A DNA stretch of 64,000 nucleotides from assembly GCA_963785755.1 (NCBI GenBank), contig CAWAXG010000013.1, positions 372,001 through 436,000 of the forward strand. The letters run 5' to 3'. Of the stretch, positions 44,780-54,133 are shown piece by piece. Position 1 is the stretch's first letter; every line of letters starts with the position of its first letter. Under the pieces are notes generated by a model. That model searched no databases and was not told the DNA's origin. It worked only from the letters and a program-made list of their open reading frames with translations. A program made the translations under genes and the position numbers. The DNA is from JACCXG01 sp963785755 (GTDB lineage: Bacteria; Acidobacteriota; Vicinamibacteria; Vicinamibacterales; 2-12-FULL-66-21).

Positions 44780-47428
44780 ATGCCGCTTCGACCGCCTCGG
44801 TTCGTCCGCCGCCTGATCGCGCTCGTCACCTGGACCGCTCGCGATCGCGAGATGGATCAGGAAATGAGCTTTCACGTCGAGTCGATCGTCCGCGAGTACA
44901 TGCGGACCGGGATGAGCCAGGCGGATGCCGAGCGAGCCGCCCGCGTCCGGTTCGGCAGCCTGCTCCGAATGAAGGAACGGGGCCATGACGAGCGAACGGC
45001 CCGCGGGCTCGAAGACTTCGTGCGGGACGTCCGGCACATGGCACGCGGCCTGCGCAAGAGTCCCGGCTTCACCATCGCCGTGGTGCTCACCCTGGCGCTC
45101 GGCATCGGCGGGAATACCGCGATCTTCTCGGTCGTCGATCAGCTTCTGCTTCGGGCCCTTCCATACCCGAACGGCGAGGACCTGTTGACTGTTTACGAGA
45201 CCTGGCCTCGGGCCGCGAGCGGACCGAGCGGAAACGCTGGCCTCTCCGTCTCACCAGCCAACTGGCTCGACTGGCAGCGCGAGAGCCGCACACTCGCGAC
45301 GCTCGCCGCGTGGCGGCCGACATCGTTCATTCTGACCGGCGCCGGCGAGCCCACGCGCCTGAACGCACAAGCGGTCTCGTCGGAGTTCTTTCCGTTGCTT
45401 GGCGTACAGCCGCTGCTCGGCCGAACGCTGTCCGCCGACGATGACCGCCCGAATGCTCCGAGAGTCGTGGTTCTCAGCCATCAGCTGTGGCAGGGGCGCT
45501 TCGGTGGTGATACCCGCGTCATCGGGCGCGTCATTCAATTGAGCGACAGTCCCGCCGAAGTAGTTGGCGTGATGCCGGCGGGTTTCCGGTTCGTGCGTCA
45601 AGACATCGAGCTGTGGACGCCGTTCCAACTCGATCGCAGTCGGGCGTGGCGCGAGACGGCGGGCCGGTTCATCAACGTGGTCGGACGTCTCGATGCCGCC
45701 GCGACGTTCGGGGCGGCACAAGCGGAGATGGAAGGAATTGCCCGAACACTGGCGGCCACGCATGCCTTCAACAAGAACACCTCGGTGAAGCTGGTCTCGT
45801 TGCGTGAGGAGCTGACGGGCAAGGTCCGCAGCTCTCTGCTGGTTCTGTACGGCGCGGTCGGCGTGCTGCTGGCGATCGCGTGCTTCAACGTGGCGAACCT
45901 GCTCCTCGCCCGCGGCGCATCGCGCCGGCGCGAGATCGCGATCCGGATGTCGCTCGGCGCGGGACGTCTGGCGATCGTCCGCCAGCTGCTCGTGGAGAGC
46001 GTGCTGCTCGCGACCGCAGGCGGCGTGCTCGGCGTCGCGCTGGCGCACTTCAGCCTCGATGCGCTGATGGCGTTCGCGCCGGCGGATCTGCTCCGGGTGC
46101 CGGATTTGACCGTCGATCTTCGCGTGCTCCTGTACACGCTGGGCCTGTCGATGTTGACCGGTCTGATTATCGGCATGGTGCCCGCCCTGCTGGTGGCACG
46201 CGAGTCGATTGTCGACTCGATTCGCACGGGCGGATCGAGGCTGACGCATGCGCCGCGTATCCGGCAGGCTCTGGTCGTGTGTCAGGTCGCGATGACCGTC
46301 ATGCTGCTGTGCGGTGCCGGCCTGCTCGTCCGGACTGTCCTCGCGCTGAACAGTGCGGACACCGGCTTCGACAAGCACGATCTCCTCACGATGGAAATCG
46401 CGCTGCCCCCGGCGAGGTACCCGCCGGAGCGCCGGATCCAGTACTTCCGCGAGGCCGTTGATGCCCTTCGGGCTGTCCCCGGCGTCGAGGCGGCCGCGGC
46501 CGGCAACAGCCTGGCCACGATCGGATCGCTCAGGGGAGGAACAGTGTTCCATCGTCTCGGCACGCCGCTCCTGCCGCTGAACGAACGGCCGATCGCGTCA
46601 ATCCGCGTCGTGGCGCCGGCGTACTTCAGCACGCTGCGCATTCCGGTGCTGCGCGGGCGCGAGTTCACGACCGCTGATGATGCGAACCCGAGGCCGGGCT
46701 TCGTCGTGAACGACGCGTTCGCCAAAGCGTTCCTTGCGGACGTCGATCCGTTGAGCACATCCCTCAGCGTGCTGATGGAGCAGGAGAATCCGTACGTGCC
46801 GATCATCGGCGTCGTCGGCAACGTCAACGAAGGGTCGATCAGGGATCGCGCGCAGCCGACGGTGTTCTACAGCCATCGCCAGATGCCGGAAACCGTGATG
46901 ACCTTGCACGCGCGCACGAGCCAGCCCGCGGCGATTGTCACGTCAGCGGTCGCTGCCGTGCGTCGGCTCGATCCGAACCTCGCGGTGACCAGAATCCGGA
47001 CGTTCGAAGGCGCGCTCGCCGAGAGTCTGGCGCGCGAGCGCCTCAATGCGCTGGTCTCGGCGGGATTCGCCCTGAGCGGACTGCTGCTCGCGTCGCTCGG
47101 CCTGTATGGCCTGCTCGCGTTCCTGGTCGCGGAGCGTACGAAAGAAATCGGCATCCGGATCGCGCTCGGCGCGCAACGGGGGCGGCTGACGCGCTCGGTC
47201 GTCGGAGGAGGGCTCCGTCTCGTACTCATCGGCGCCGCGATTGGCATCGCCGGGTCGATGATTCTGCTCCGTTCGCTGAGAACACTGCTGTTCGGCGTGA
47301 CGCCCAATGATCTGTCCACCTACGCAGCAGTCCTGGCGCTGCTCGGCATCGTCGCGGCGCTGGCCTCGTATGTGCCCGCCCGATGGGCCGCCCGGGTCCA
47401 GCCCCTGACGGCTCTGCGGCAGGAATAG
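44780..47428 (+). CDS. ADOP-type FtsX/MacB-like permease 5, PadR-linked, with N-terminal prefix domain
   Basis: An intact 882-residue protein starting 1 bp after padR. Unlike the other four, it has a prefix of about 85 residues (DREMDQEMSFHVESIVREYM, ADAERAARVRFGSL) before DFVRDVRHMARGLRKSPGF. The MacB-like periplasmic domains and two FtsX units follow (AIACFNVANLLLARGASRRREIAIRMSLGAG near residue 370; GLYGLLAFLVAERTKEIGIRIALGAQR near 775), ending PARWAARVQPLTALRQE. The prefix occurs only in PadR-linked members. No ATPase gene is present. Confidence 0.94.
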   Translation: MPLRPPRFVRRLIALVTWTARDREMDQEMSFHVESIVREYMRTGMSQADAERAARVRFGSLLRMKERGHDERTARGLEDFVRDVRHMARGLRKSPGFTIAVVLTLALGIGGNTAIFSVVDQLLLRALPYPNGEDLLTVYETWPRAASGPSGNAGLSVSPANWLDWQRESRTLATLAAWRPTSFILTGAGEPTRLNAQAVSSEFFPLLGVQPLLGRTLSADDDRPNAPRVVVLSHQLWQGRFGGDTRVIGRVIQLSDSPAEVVGVMPAGFRFVRQDIELWTPFQLDRSRAWRETAGRFINVVGRLDAAATFGAAQAEMEGIARTLAATHAFNKNTSVKLVSLREELTGKVRSSLLVLYGAVGVLLAIACFNVANLLLARGASRRREIAIRMSLGAGRLAIVRQLLVESVLLATAGGVLGVALAHFSLDALMAFAPADLLRVPDLTVDLRVLLYTLGLSMLTGLIIGMVPALLVARESIVDSIRTGGSRLTHAPRIRQALVVCQVAMTVMLLCGAGLLVRTVLALNSADTGFDKHDLLTMEIALPPARYPPERRIQYFREAVDALRAVPGVEAAAAGNSLATIGSLRGGTVFHRLGTPLLPLNERPIASIRVVAPAYFSTLRIPVLRGREFTTADDANPRPGFVVNDAFAKAFLADVDPLSTSLSVLMEQENPYVPIIGVVGNVNEGSIRDRAQPTVFYSHRQMPETVMTLHARTSQPAAIVTSAVAAVRRLDPNLAVTRIRTFEGALAESLARERLNALVSAGFALSGLLLASLGLYGLLAFLVAERTKEIGIRIALGAQRGRLTRSVVGGGLRLVLIGAAIGIAGSMILLRSLRTLLFGVTPNDLSTYAAVLALLGIVAALASYVPARWAARVQPLTALRQE

Positions 47429-47550
47429 CGGTCAACGACATTCTGGATTGCATGCTCGCCAAGGCGGACACGACGCCACGCGGCGCGCGCTGATTTTCAT
47501 CGGCACCGGATCAGCTTGAACTCACTCGCACCGAACCGTACAACTCGTTT

Positions 47551-49212
47551 GTGAAGCTGATCACGTTTTCCGATATCGCTTCCTCTCGCGCCGTTCGCAG
47601 CAGCGCGGAAGCCGTCGGGCTCGTCCTGGCGGCGATGCGCGAGCGCGAGGGAGCGTCAGATGGTGATCACGGCATCCGCCTTCCCGACGCGGAACACATC
47701 CGGCTCAGCAGCGACGGATTCGTGTCTTTCGGCGATTCGGCGGAAGCCGCCAACCTCGATCCGGTGAACAGCGCCGCCATACTGCTGCGCCGGTTCCTGA
47801 GTCTCGACGATGGCGCTCCGGCAGATGTGCCCGGTGCTCTGCTGCTGTGGATCGCGCGCGCATCAGGGCAAATCGATCTGCCTGTGCCTTCGTACGAGGT
47901 GTTTCGAGATGCCCTGGTTCGCTTCGGGTCTTCGGAGGCGCCGGTGCTCTCTGCCGTATACCGTCGCGCCGTGAACGCCACCAGCCCCGGTGACGCGTCT
48001 TCGCCCGCCGCGGACCATTTCGAGGATTCTCCGCTTCCCACAGCGCCAGCGTCATGGGCTGGCGAAGCGTTCGAGCGCCGGACAGGGTGGGCCTCCGCGT
48101 CGGATTCGCCGGATGAGGCACGCGAGAGCGAGTTTGAACCCTTCATCGTGCCAACGCCGAGGAGGCCGGCGCCGTCCGGGCGCGTCACGATAGCGGGGGC
48201 CGCGCTGGCGGCATCGATCGCGGCAGCCGTGGCAGCGGTGATGTTCCCGCTCACGTCGAGCCGTGAGTCCACGAACAGCACGGCGGCGCGTCGTGATTGG
48301 GTGACCGTACAGACGGTGGAGCAGCGAGTGCCTGTGGATATACAGCCGCCGGCGACCCCGCGGGCCAATGCGTCGGAGCCGCGGCTCAATGAGCCGCTGC
48401 CGGCGAGCCGGCCGTTGTTGTCTTCCGCGGTACTCGGCGGTGACGTCTTCTCCCCTTCGTTCGGATCCGACGGCCGCGTGCTGCTGTTCCACGCGGGCCG
48501 CGATCGATCGGCCCTGATGCGCGCCACGTTCGATCACCCGGGAAGTCCAGCCGTGACGACCGTCCTTCGAGACGGATCGGCCAACTACCACGCGACCACC
48601 TCCCCCGATGGCGCGTGGCTCGCCTACGACTCGGATCGCGACGGCGTGCGCGCCGTCTACGTCGCCCGCGCTGATGCCAGCGCGCCCCGGAAGATCACTG
48701 GTGACGGTTACGCCGCCGTGCCGAGATGGTCGCCAGACGGCACCTGCCTCGCGTTCATCAAGGCGGAGCCCGCACGGTCAAGTGTCTGGAATGTGTGGGT
48801 CGCGAACCTCGGCACCGGCACGATCTCCCGGGTGAGCGGGCACAAAGTCGGACAGGCGTGGGGTGCCTCGTGGTTTCCGGATGGACGACGCCTCGCCTAC
48901 AGCGTCGAGGACTCCCTGGTCATCGCGAACCTCGACGGCGGAACCGCGCGGGTTTTCAAAGCCCCGCGCCGCGGCCATCTCATTCGGACGCCGGCAGTGT
49001 CTCCGGACGGCACACGCATCCTGTTTCAGGTACACCGTGACGGCGCATGGCTGCTCGAGGTCGCGACCGGGCGCATGCGCCGAGTACCGAGTGATGCCGC
49101 GGCCGAAGAGTTCGCCTGGTCGCCAGACGGCCGCGTGGTGGTATTCCACACGAGACGACATGGCGGGTGGTCGGTCTGGCAGCTGCAGATGGATCCGGCG
49201 ACCGGAGCCTGA
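47551..49212 (+). CDS. Membrane protein with kinase-remnant-like N-terminus and TolB-type beta-propeller
   Basis: A 553-residue protein read from GTG 47551; no Shine-Dalgarno is visible, so the start is tentative. Residues about 1-135 loosely follow a kinase C-lobe (PDAEHIRLSSDGFVSF, NSAAILLRRFLS, VPGALLLWIARASG, YEVFRDALVRF) with all catalytic motifs gone. A Pro/Ser-rich linker, a TM helix at about 210-232 (VTIAGAALAASIAAAVAAVMF) and a propeller with LAYDSDRDGVRAVYVA, RWSPDGTCLAF, WFPDGRRLAYS and WSPDGRVVVFHT follow. It may sense an external signal. The kinase resemblance is my inference only. Confidence 0.68.
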   Translation: MKLITFSDIASSRAVRSSAEAVGLVLAAMREREGASDGDHGIRLPDAEHIRLSSDGFVSFGDSAEAANLDPVNSAAILLRRFLSLDDGAPADVPGALLLWIARASGQIDLPVPSYEVFRDALVRFGSSEAPVLSAVYRRAVNATSPGDASSPAADHFEDSPLPTAPASWAGEAFERRTGWASASDSPDEARESEFEPFIVPTPRRPAPSGRVTIAGAALAASIAAAVAAVMFPLTSSRESTNSTAARRDWVTVQTVEQRVPVDIQPPATPRANASEPRLNEPLPASRPLLSSAVLGGDVFSPSFGSDGRVLLFHAGRDRSALMRATFDHPGSPAVTTVLRDGSANYHATTSPDGAWLAYDSDRDGVRAVYVARADASAPRKITGDGYAAVPRWSPDGTCLAFIKAEPARSSVWNVWVANLGTGTISRVSGHKVGQAWGASWFPDGRRLAYSVEDSLVIANLDGGTARVFKAPRRGHLIRTPAVSPDGTRILFQVHRDGAWLLEVATGRMRRVPSDAAAEEFAWSPDGRVVVFHTRRHGGWSVWQLQMDPATGA

Positions 49213-49247
49213 AACGCGCGATCGTCCGGCTCGTGCGGGCTCGGCCT

Positions 49248-50093
<846 letters not shown>

Positions 50094-50149
50094 CAGGCGA
50101 CCATACCAGCCACTCGCTCCGCCGACTGTAATAGTTCTGTCGCCCGGCC

Positions 50150-50527
50150 CTACGGCAGGCGCAGGACCTGGCCGGGCTTGATCTTGTCCGGATCGGTCAA
50201 CTGATCCTTGTTCAACTCGAAAATCTTCATATACGCCCCGGCGCTGCCCAGATGCTCCTTGGCGATCGCGCTCAGGGTGTCCCCCGACTTCACCGTATAC
50301 GTCTTGGCCGCCGGCGCGCGCGCCGCCTCCGGCCCGCCGGTCACCTGGATGTCAGCGACGATGTCCTGCTGCCAGGTGGGAATCGTCTTGATCGCCATCC
50401 AGATCTCGTTCTTCTCCGCCTCGGTGGCGACGGTCCCTTTGAAATGGAGCTTGCCATCGCGTTCCTCGGCATTGCCTTGGAACTTGCCCTTCGCCGTCTG
50501 AATCGCGTACGCGTACGTATCTCTCAT
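50150..50527 (-). CDS. BON-LysM domain protein (Kbp/YgaU-like)
   Basis: A 125-residue protein. A BON-like domain comes first (KLHFKGTVATEAEKNEIWMAI, DIVADIQVTG, residues about 25-65). A LysM domain follows (TYTVKSGDTLSAIAKEHLGS, KIFELNKDQL, KIKPGQVLRLP, about 76-125). The order and size match E. coli Kbp (YgaU), a cytoplasmic K+-binding protein; there is no signal peptide, which agrees. ATG 50527 is chosen at good distance from GGAGGTG; GTG 50533 is the alternative. Confidence 0.88.
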   Translation of the reverse strand: MRDTYAYAIQTAKGKFQGNAEERDGKLHFKGTVATEAEKNEIWMAIKTIPTWQQDIVADIQVTGGPEAARAPAAKTYTVKSGDTLSAIAKEHLGSAGAYMKIFELNKDQLTDPDKIKPGQVLRLP

Positions 50528-50624
50528 TCCCACAATTCACCTCCAACATCTGCTCATCAGCGTCGACACGCCGGTGTGAATCCCGGCACGCGCCACGGTG
50601 CCCGCGTCGCTCACGCTACTGTCG

Positions 50625-50828
50625 CTAGTCATCAAGCACGAACGTCACCATCATGTTCACCTGATACTCGGTAATCCGACCTCCCTCACAACGCACGTGC
50701 TGTTCCTTGACCCAGGCGCCACGGATGTTGCGCAGCGTCTTGGACGCCCGATTCAGTCCCTGCTGGAGCGCGTCCTCGAAGCTCTTCGAGGACGTCGCGC
50801 TGATCTCCGACACTTTGGCAACTGACAT
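50625..50828 (-). CDS. Dodecin family flavin-binding protein
   Basis: A 67-residue protein from ATG 50828 with GGAGAAGAG upstream. SVAKVSEISATSSKSFEDAL and VKEQHVRCEGGRITEYQVNM match dodecin, a dodecameric protein that stores or buffers riboflavin and FMN. The length is the usual 65-75. The region 50829-51083 upstream is non-coding and shows nothing else. Confidence 0.92.
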   Translation of the reverse strand: MSVAKVSEISATSSKSFEDALQQGLNRASKTLRNIRGAWVKEQHVRCEGGRITEYQVNMMVTFVLDD

Positions 50829-51083
50829 CTCTTCTCCTTCCGCGACCGGCGGCTGTTGGTCCAGCCACGACCGGCCACCGAGAATGCGTCCGACGATCGC
50901 GCACGACGTCTCGCGATCGAGCCATCGCGATTCTGATCGACGAGCGGCGACGTCGACAAAGCCAGCGTATCTCCAAATGATGGTCGTGGAATTCCCCTTT
51001 TTCCGTTGAGGTGGACCAAGGGCCAATAACGGCTCGCCGTGACCACCGTGGGACGTGACGACCGGCCGTAACAGCTGTGTCGT

Positions 51084-51389
51084 TCAGGCGTCGAGCAGGG
51101 CCGTCACGAACTCGCGCGTGCCCGGTGGTCCGCTGAGCTCGAGGACGATCGGGCCGCCGTCGGGTTCGGCGGTAATCACGAACCGCAGGAAGCGGCAGCA
51201 GTGACGCTCAGCCTCGACGGCGCGGGCGACCAGCGAGAACGTCTCGTCCGTCGCCGCGAACCGCAGGCGAAGTCCCTCCGGCGTCTCGTCGCATGCCTCA
51301 GCTCTGCGCCGCAGCTCCGAAAGGAGTCCCTCCTGTCGGGCTCGGAGCGCATCAGGTGTCAACGTGCAGGCAATCGGCGGGTCGGCCAT
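51084..51389 (-). CDS. Small conserved protein of unknown function, Cys-pair containing
   Basis: A 101-residue cytoplasmic protein. A single Cys (residue 8), a second (33) and an adjacent pair in AERHCCRFLRFVI (about 64-65) are notable. ATDETFSLVARAVEAER precedes the pair. I recognise the AE-R-x-CC-x-F pattern from small bacterial proteins often near metal-resistance genes, without an assigned function. It is divergent from mscL. Confidence 0.65.
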   Translation of the reverse strand: MADPPIACTLTPDALRARQEGLLSELRRRAEACDETPEGLRLRFAATDETFSLVARAVEAERHCCRFLRFVITAEPDGGPIVLELSGPPGTREFVTALLDA

Positions 51390-51565
51390 GCGTGTCTCCT
51401 GAACGCCATCTTATCGAAGGCCGCCGCAACCGCCGCAAAACTGCCGCGCCGCCCGGGGCCGGCGACTGTCCAGCGCCGCAACACGCCTTCTGCGCGGCGG
51501 GTGCTCTACAATCCACCACGGTTGCGCGATCGGATCGAAGAATCCTGTCGCCGAGGAGGAATCTC

Positions 51566-52030
51566 ATGCTGAAGGAATTCCGGGACTTCATCGCCCGCGG
51601 CAACGTGATGGATCTCGCCGTCGGCGTCATCATCGGCGCAGCGTTCGGCAAGATCGTCACCACGCTGGTCGAGGGCATTCTGATGCCTCCCATCGGCTTG
51701 CTGCTGGGGAGTGTCGATTTCTCCAGCCTCTTCCAGGTGCTCGACTCGTCGAAAGGGGTGCCGGCCTCGCTGGCGGAAGCCAAAACCAAGGGCATCCCGG
51801 TCATTGCCTATGGCCAGTTTCTCAACGACATCATCGGATTCATGATCGTCGCGCTCGCGGTCTTCCTGATCGTCAAGCAGGTGAACCGGATCAAGAGCGC
51901 GGTCGACAAGCCGGCCGCCGCGAACCCGGTGACGAAGGAGTGCCATTTCTGCGCGTCCACGATCTCGATCAAGGCGAAACGGTGCCCCAACTGCACGTCG
52001 GAGCTGGCTGCCGCAGCAGGGCGAGCGTAA
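51566..52030 (+). CDS. mscL: Large-conductance mechanosensitive channel MscL with C-terminal zinc ribbon
   Basis: A 154-residue protein from ATG 51566, with GAGGAGG 6-7 nt upstream. MLKEFRDFIARGNVMDLAVG is the signature N-terminus and TM1; TM2 is IIGFMIVALAVFLIVKQVN (about 94-112). It opens under membrane tension to release solutes on hypo-osmotic shock. Unusually, after a short linker it ends with KECHFCASTISIKAKRCPNC, a CxxC-x(n)-CxxC zinc ribbon that E. coli MscL lacks. Confidence 0.95.
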   Translation: MLKEFRDFIARGNVMDLAVGVIIGAAFGKIVTTLVEGILMPPIGLLLGSVDFSSLFQVLDSSKGVPASLAEAKTKGIPVIAYGQFLNDIIGFMIVALAVFLIVKQVNRIKSAVDKPAAANPVTKECHFCASTISIKAKRCPNCTSELAAAAGRA

Positions 52031-52041
52031 CGGACGACGTC

Positions 52042-53133
52042 ATGACGCGATCATTCAGCTGCTATCCACGGCGGGATTTCTTCAGGGCGATCCTCGCCGG
52101 AGCGGCTGGCGCGCTCACCCTCGATCGTGGCCTCGGCGAGCGGCTGTGGGCGGCACAGACCCGGCGGCGGGTCACGGTCGGCGGCCGCCCGATCCGGGTG
52201 ATCGACGTTCACGCGCATTGCGTCATTCCGATCGCCGAGATCGTCCAGGGCACTCCGCTCGCCGGCCAGGGCGGCGGTGGCGGCAGCAACATCCTCGGGC
52301 CGCGTCGTCTGCAGGTGATGGACGAACAGGGTGTCGACGTTCAAGCGCTCAGCATCAATGGCTACTGGTGGTACGCGGCCGACCGGGATCTTGCCCGCCG
52401 GATCGTGCGGGCACAGAACGAGGGGCTCGCGAAGTGGGTGGCGGCGCATCCGGATCGCTTCGTCGCGATGGCCTCTGTGGCGCTGCAGCATCCGGGTCTG
52501 GCGGCCGAGCAGCTCGAGGACGCCACGCGGCGTCTGGGCCTGCGAGGCGTCTCGATCGGCGGCCACGTGAACGGCGAGGATCTGTCACTCCCGAAATACG
52601 ATCCGTTCTGGGCCAAGGCGGCGGAGCTCGGAGCGCTGGTCTTCATGCATCCGGGCGGCGCCCGCAATCTCGTCAAAGCCGACGCGCTCGGCGGCCGCGG
52701 CGACCTCGGCAACGTCATCGGCAATCCTCTCGAAACGACCTACTTCCTCACCCGCCTGATGTTCGACGGCACGCTGGACAAGTTTCCCGGTCTTCGGGTC
52801 TGCGCGGCGCACGCCGGCGGCTACCTGCCGTCCTATCTCGGCCGGACCGAGGCGGCCTGCACCGTTCGCGGCGACGCGAACTGCGCGAACAAGAAAAAGC
52901 CGAGCGAGTACCTGCGGTCGCAGATTGTCATCGACACCATGGTGTTCTCCGAGGAAGGGCTGCGGCACCTGGTCGCCGAGGTCGGGGTGTCCCAGATCGT
53001 CTACGGCACCGACGTGCCATTCACCTGGCCGGTCACGGTGGACCTCGTCCTTGCCGCGCCGTTTCTGAGCGATCCGGAGAAAACGGCGATCCTCGGCGGC
53101 AACCTGGCGAAGCTGCTCAAGATCGAGGGCTGA
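52042..53133 (+). CDS. Amidohydrolase family protein (ACMSD-like, PF04909) with Tat-type signal
   Basis: A 363-residue protein from ATG 52042. The N-terminus RRDFFRAILAGAAGALTL is a twin-arginine-type signal, so the folded enzyme is probably exported. The metal-binding motif DVHAHC (about residue 55), HPGGAR (about 214), AAHAGGYLPSY (about 258) and YGTDVPFTW (about 325) are those of the ACMSD / 2-amino-3-carboxymuconate decarboxylase-like branch. The reaction could be decarboxylation or hydrolysis; the substrate cannot be read. It starts 11 bp after mscL and may be transcribed with it. Confidence 0.88.
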   Translation: MTRSFSCYPRRDFFRAILAGAAGALTLDRGLGERLWAAQTRRRVTVGGRPIRVIDVHAHCVIPIAEIVQGTPLAGQGGGGGSNILGPRRLQVMDEQGVDVQALSINGYWWYAADRDLARRIVRAQNEGLAKWVAAHPDRFVAMASVALQHPGLAAEQLEDATRRLGLRGVSIGGHVNGEDLSLPKYDPFWAKAAELGALVFMHPGGARNLVKADALGGRGDLGNVIGNPLETTYFLTRLMFDGTLDKFPGLRVCAAHAGGYLPSYLGRTEAACTVRGDANCANKKKPSEYLRSQIVIDTMVFSEEGLRHLVAEVGVSQIVYGTDVPFTWPVTVDLVLAAPFLSDPEKTAILGGNLAKLLKIEG

Positions 53134-53260
53134 ACCCCTGATCGCGGCGTGAGCTGTCTTTGCCGCGACTTGCGCATTCGTCAACAGGCGGCGCGATCCG
53201 ACCGCCGGACACGCGCACCGTCGCGCAAGCAGCGGCAAGGTCCGCCAGGAGGTTGCTGTC

Positions 53261-53923
53261 GTGGCTGTCGATCATCCCGATCTGTTGACTCGCCTCTCGT
53301 GCCGGGTCTGGGGCCATCACGTTGACAACCATGTCTTCGAAGCCACCGCGACGGCGGCGCGTGAGTGCCGCTGCGGCGCGCCCTATCTCGCCGAGGACGC
53401 AGCGGCGTTGACGCGGGTCCGTCATACGCTGTCCTGTTTTCTCGGGCATCACACTTACAAACGGCTGGCCGATCGCGGGAGCTATCACGAATACGTGTGC
53501 GTCCAGTGCGGCCATCCCCTGCTGTTCCGGGCTGACCGCGACCCATACACCGCCGCCGGGCAATTCACGAAGAAGGTTCGCTACCTCTGTGGACTCTTCG
53601 GACACCGGGTCGTCCGCGCCGGAGGCCGGCACGGCCTGGTCGAATATGCGTGCCACTGCGGGCACTCGTTCCTTCGATCCGAGGAAGGTCTGTCGAAAAT
53701 CCGTCACCCGATGATCTGCGTCGTGGCTGGCCACTGGATTCGATTCTTCGCGACGCGCGACTCGTTTTCGGAATACATCTGCCGTAATTGTGGCCACCCC
53801 TTCTGCTTTGCCAACTCGCGGTCTCGAGCGCGACATGGAGATCCGGGACTCGACGATTTGCATCACGTGGGCATGGGCCGCACGGTGTTCGATCGATCAT
53901 CACGCTCGTCGCGCAGCGCCTGA
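53261..53923 (+). CDS. Protein with tandem Cys-x-x-Cys-Gly-His zinc-knuckle repeats (DUF1660-like)
   Basis: A 220-residue protein from GTG 53261 with AGGAGG 8 nt upstream. Four successive units share the layout Cys...Gly-His...Tyr/Glu-x-x-Cys-x-x-Cys-Gly-His-Pro: RLSCRVWGHH/ECRCGAPY, SCFLGHHTYK/CVQCGHPLLF, LCGLFGHRVV/CHCGHSFLR and CVVAGHWIRF/CRNCGHPFCF. Each unit should bind one zinc. The units resemble the short phage-type DUF1660 domain. Four in tandem is unusual and suggests a nucleic-acid- or protein-binding scaffold. There is no signal peptide. Confidence 0.72.
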   Translation: MAVDHPDLLTRLSCRVWGHHVDNHVFEATATAARECRCGAPYLAEDAAALTRVRHTLSCFLGHHTYKRLADRGSYHEYVCVQCGHPLLFRADRDPYTAAGQFTKKVRYLCGLFGHRVVRAGGRHGLVEYACHCGHSFLRSEEGLSKIRHPMICVVAGHWIRFFATRDSFSEYICRNCGHPFCFANSRSRARHGDPGLDDLHHVGMGRTVFDRSSRSSRSA

Positions 53924-54019
53924 CGGTGACGCCGTCGTCAGCGTCGCCGATCTTCCGCCCTGAAGGCTTGTTAATTCGCATTTGTGGCGATTGCCGCTAT
54001 TTTCAGCGACAGCCACGTC

Positions 54020-54083
54020 CTTCCGGCTATAAGCCGGAAGCCACGAGTGGATGAATTCACACGCTCTGAAGGCGGAAGCCACG
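54020..54083. repeat. CTTCCGGCT-AGCCGGAAG palindrome and half copy
   Basis: A hairpin with 9-bp arms (54020-54028 and 54032-54040) is followed by CCACG, and a related AGGCGGAAGCCACG lies at 54069-54083. It belongs to the same palindrome class as 36841-36905. Confidence 0.65.
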
Positions 54084-54133
54084 GACACTCCTCCGCAACG
54101 TGGCATACACTTGCGCGTCGACCGGAGGGGCGA

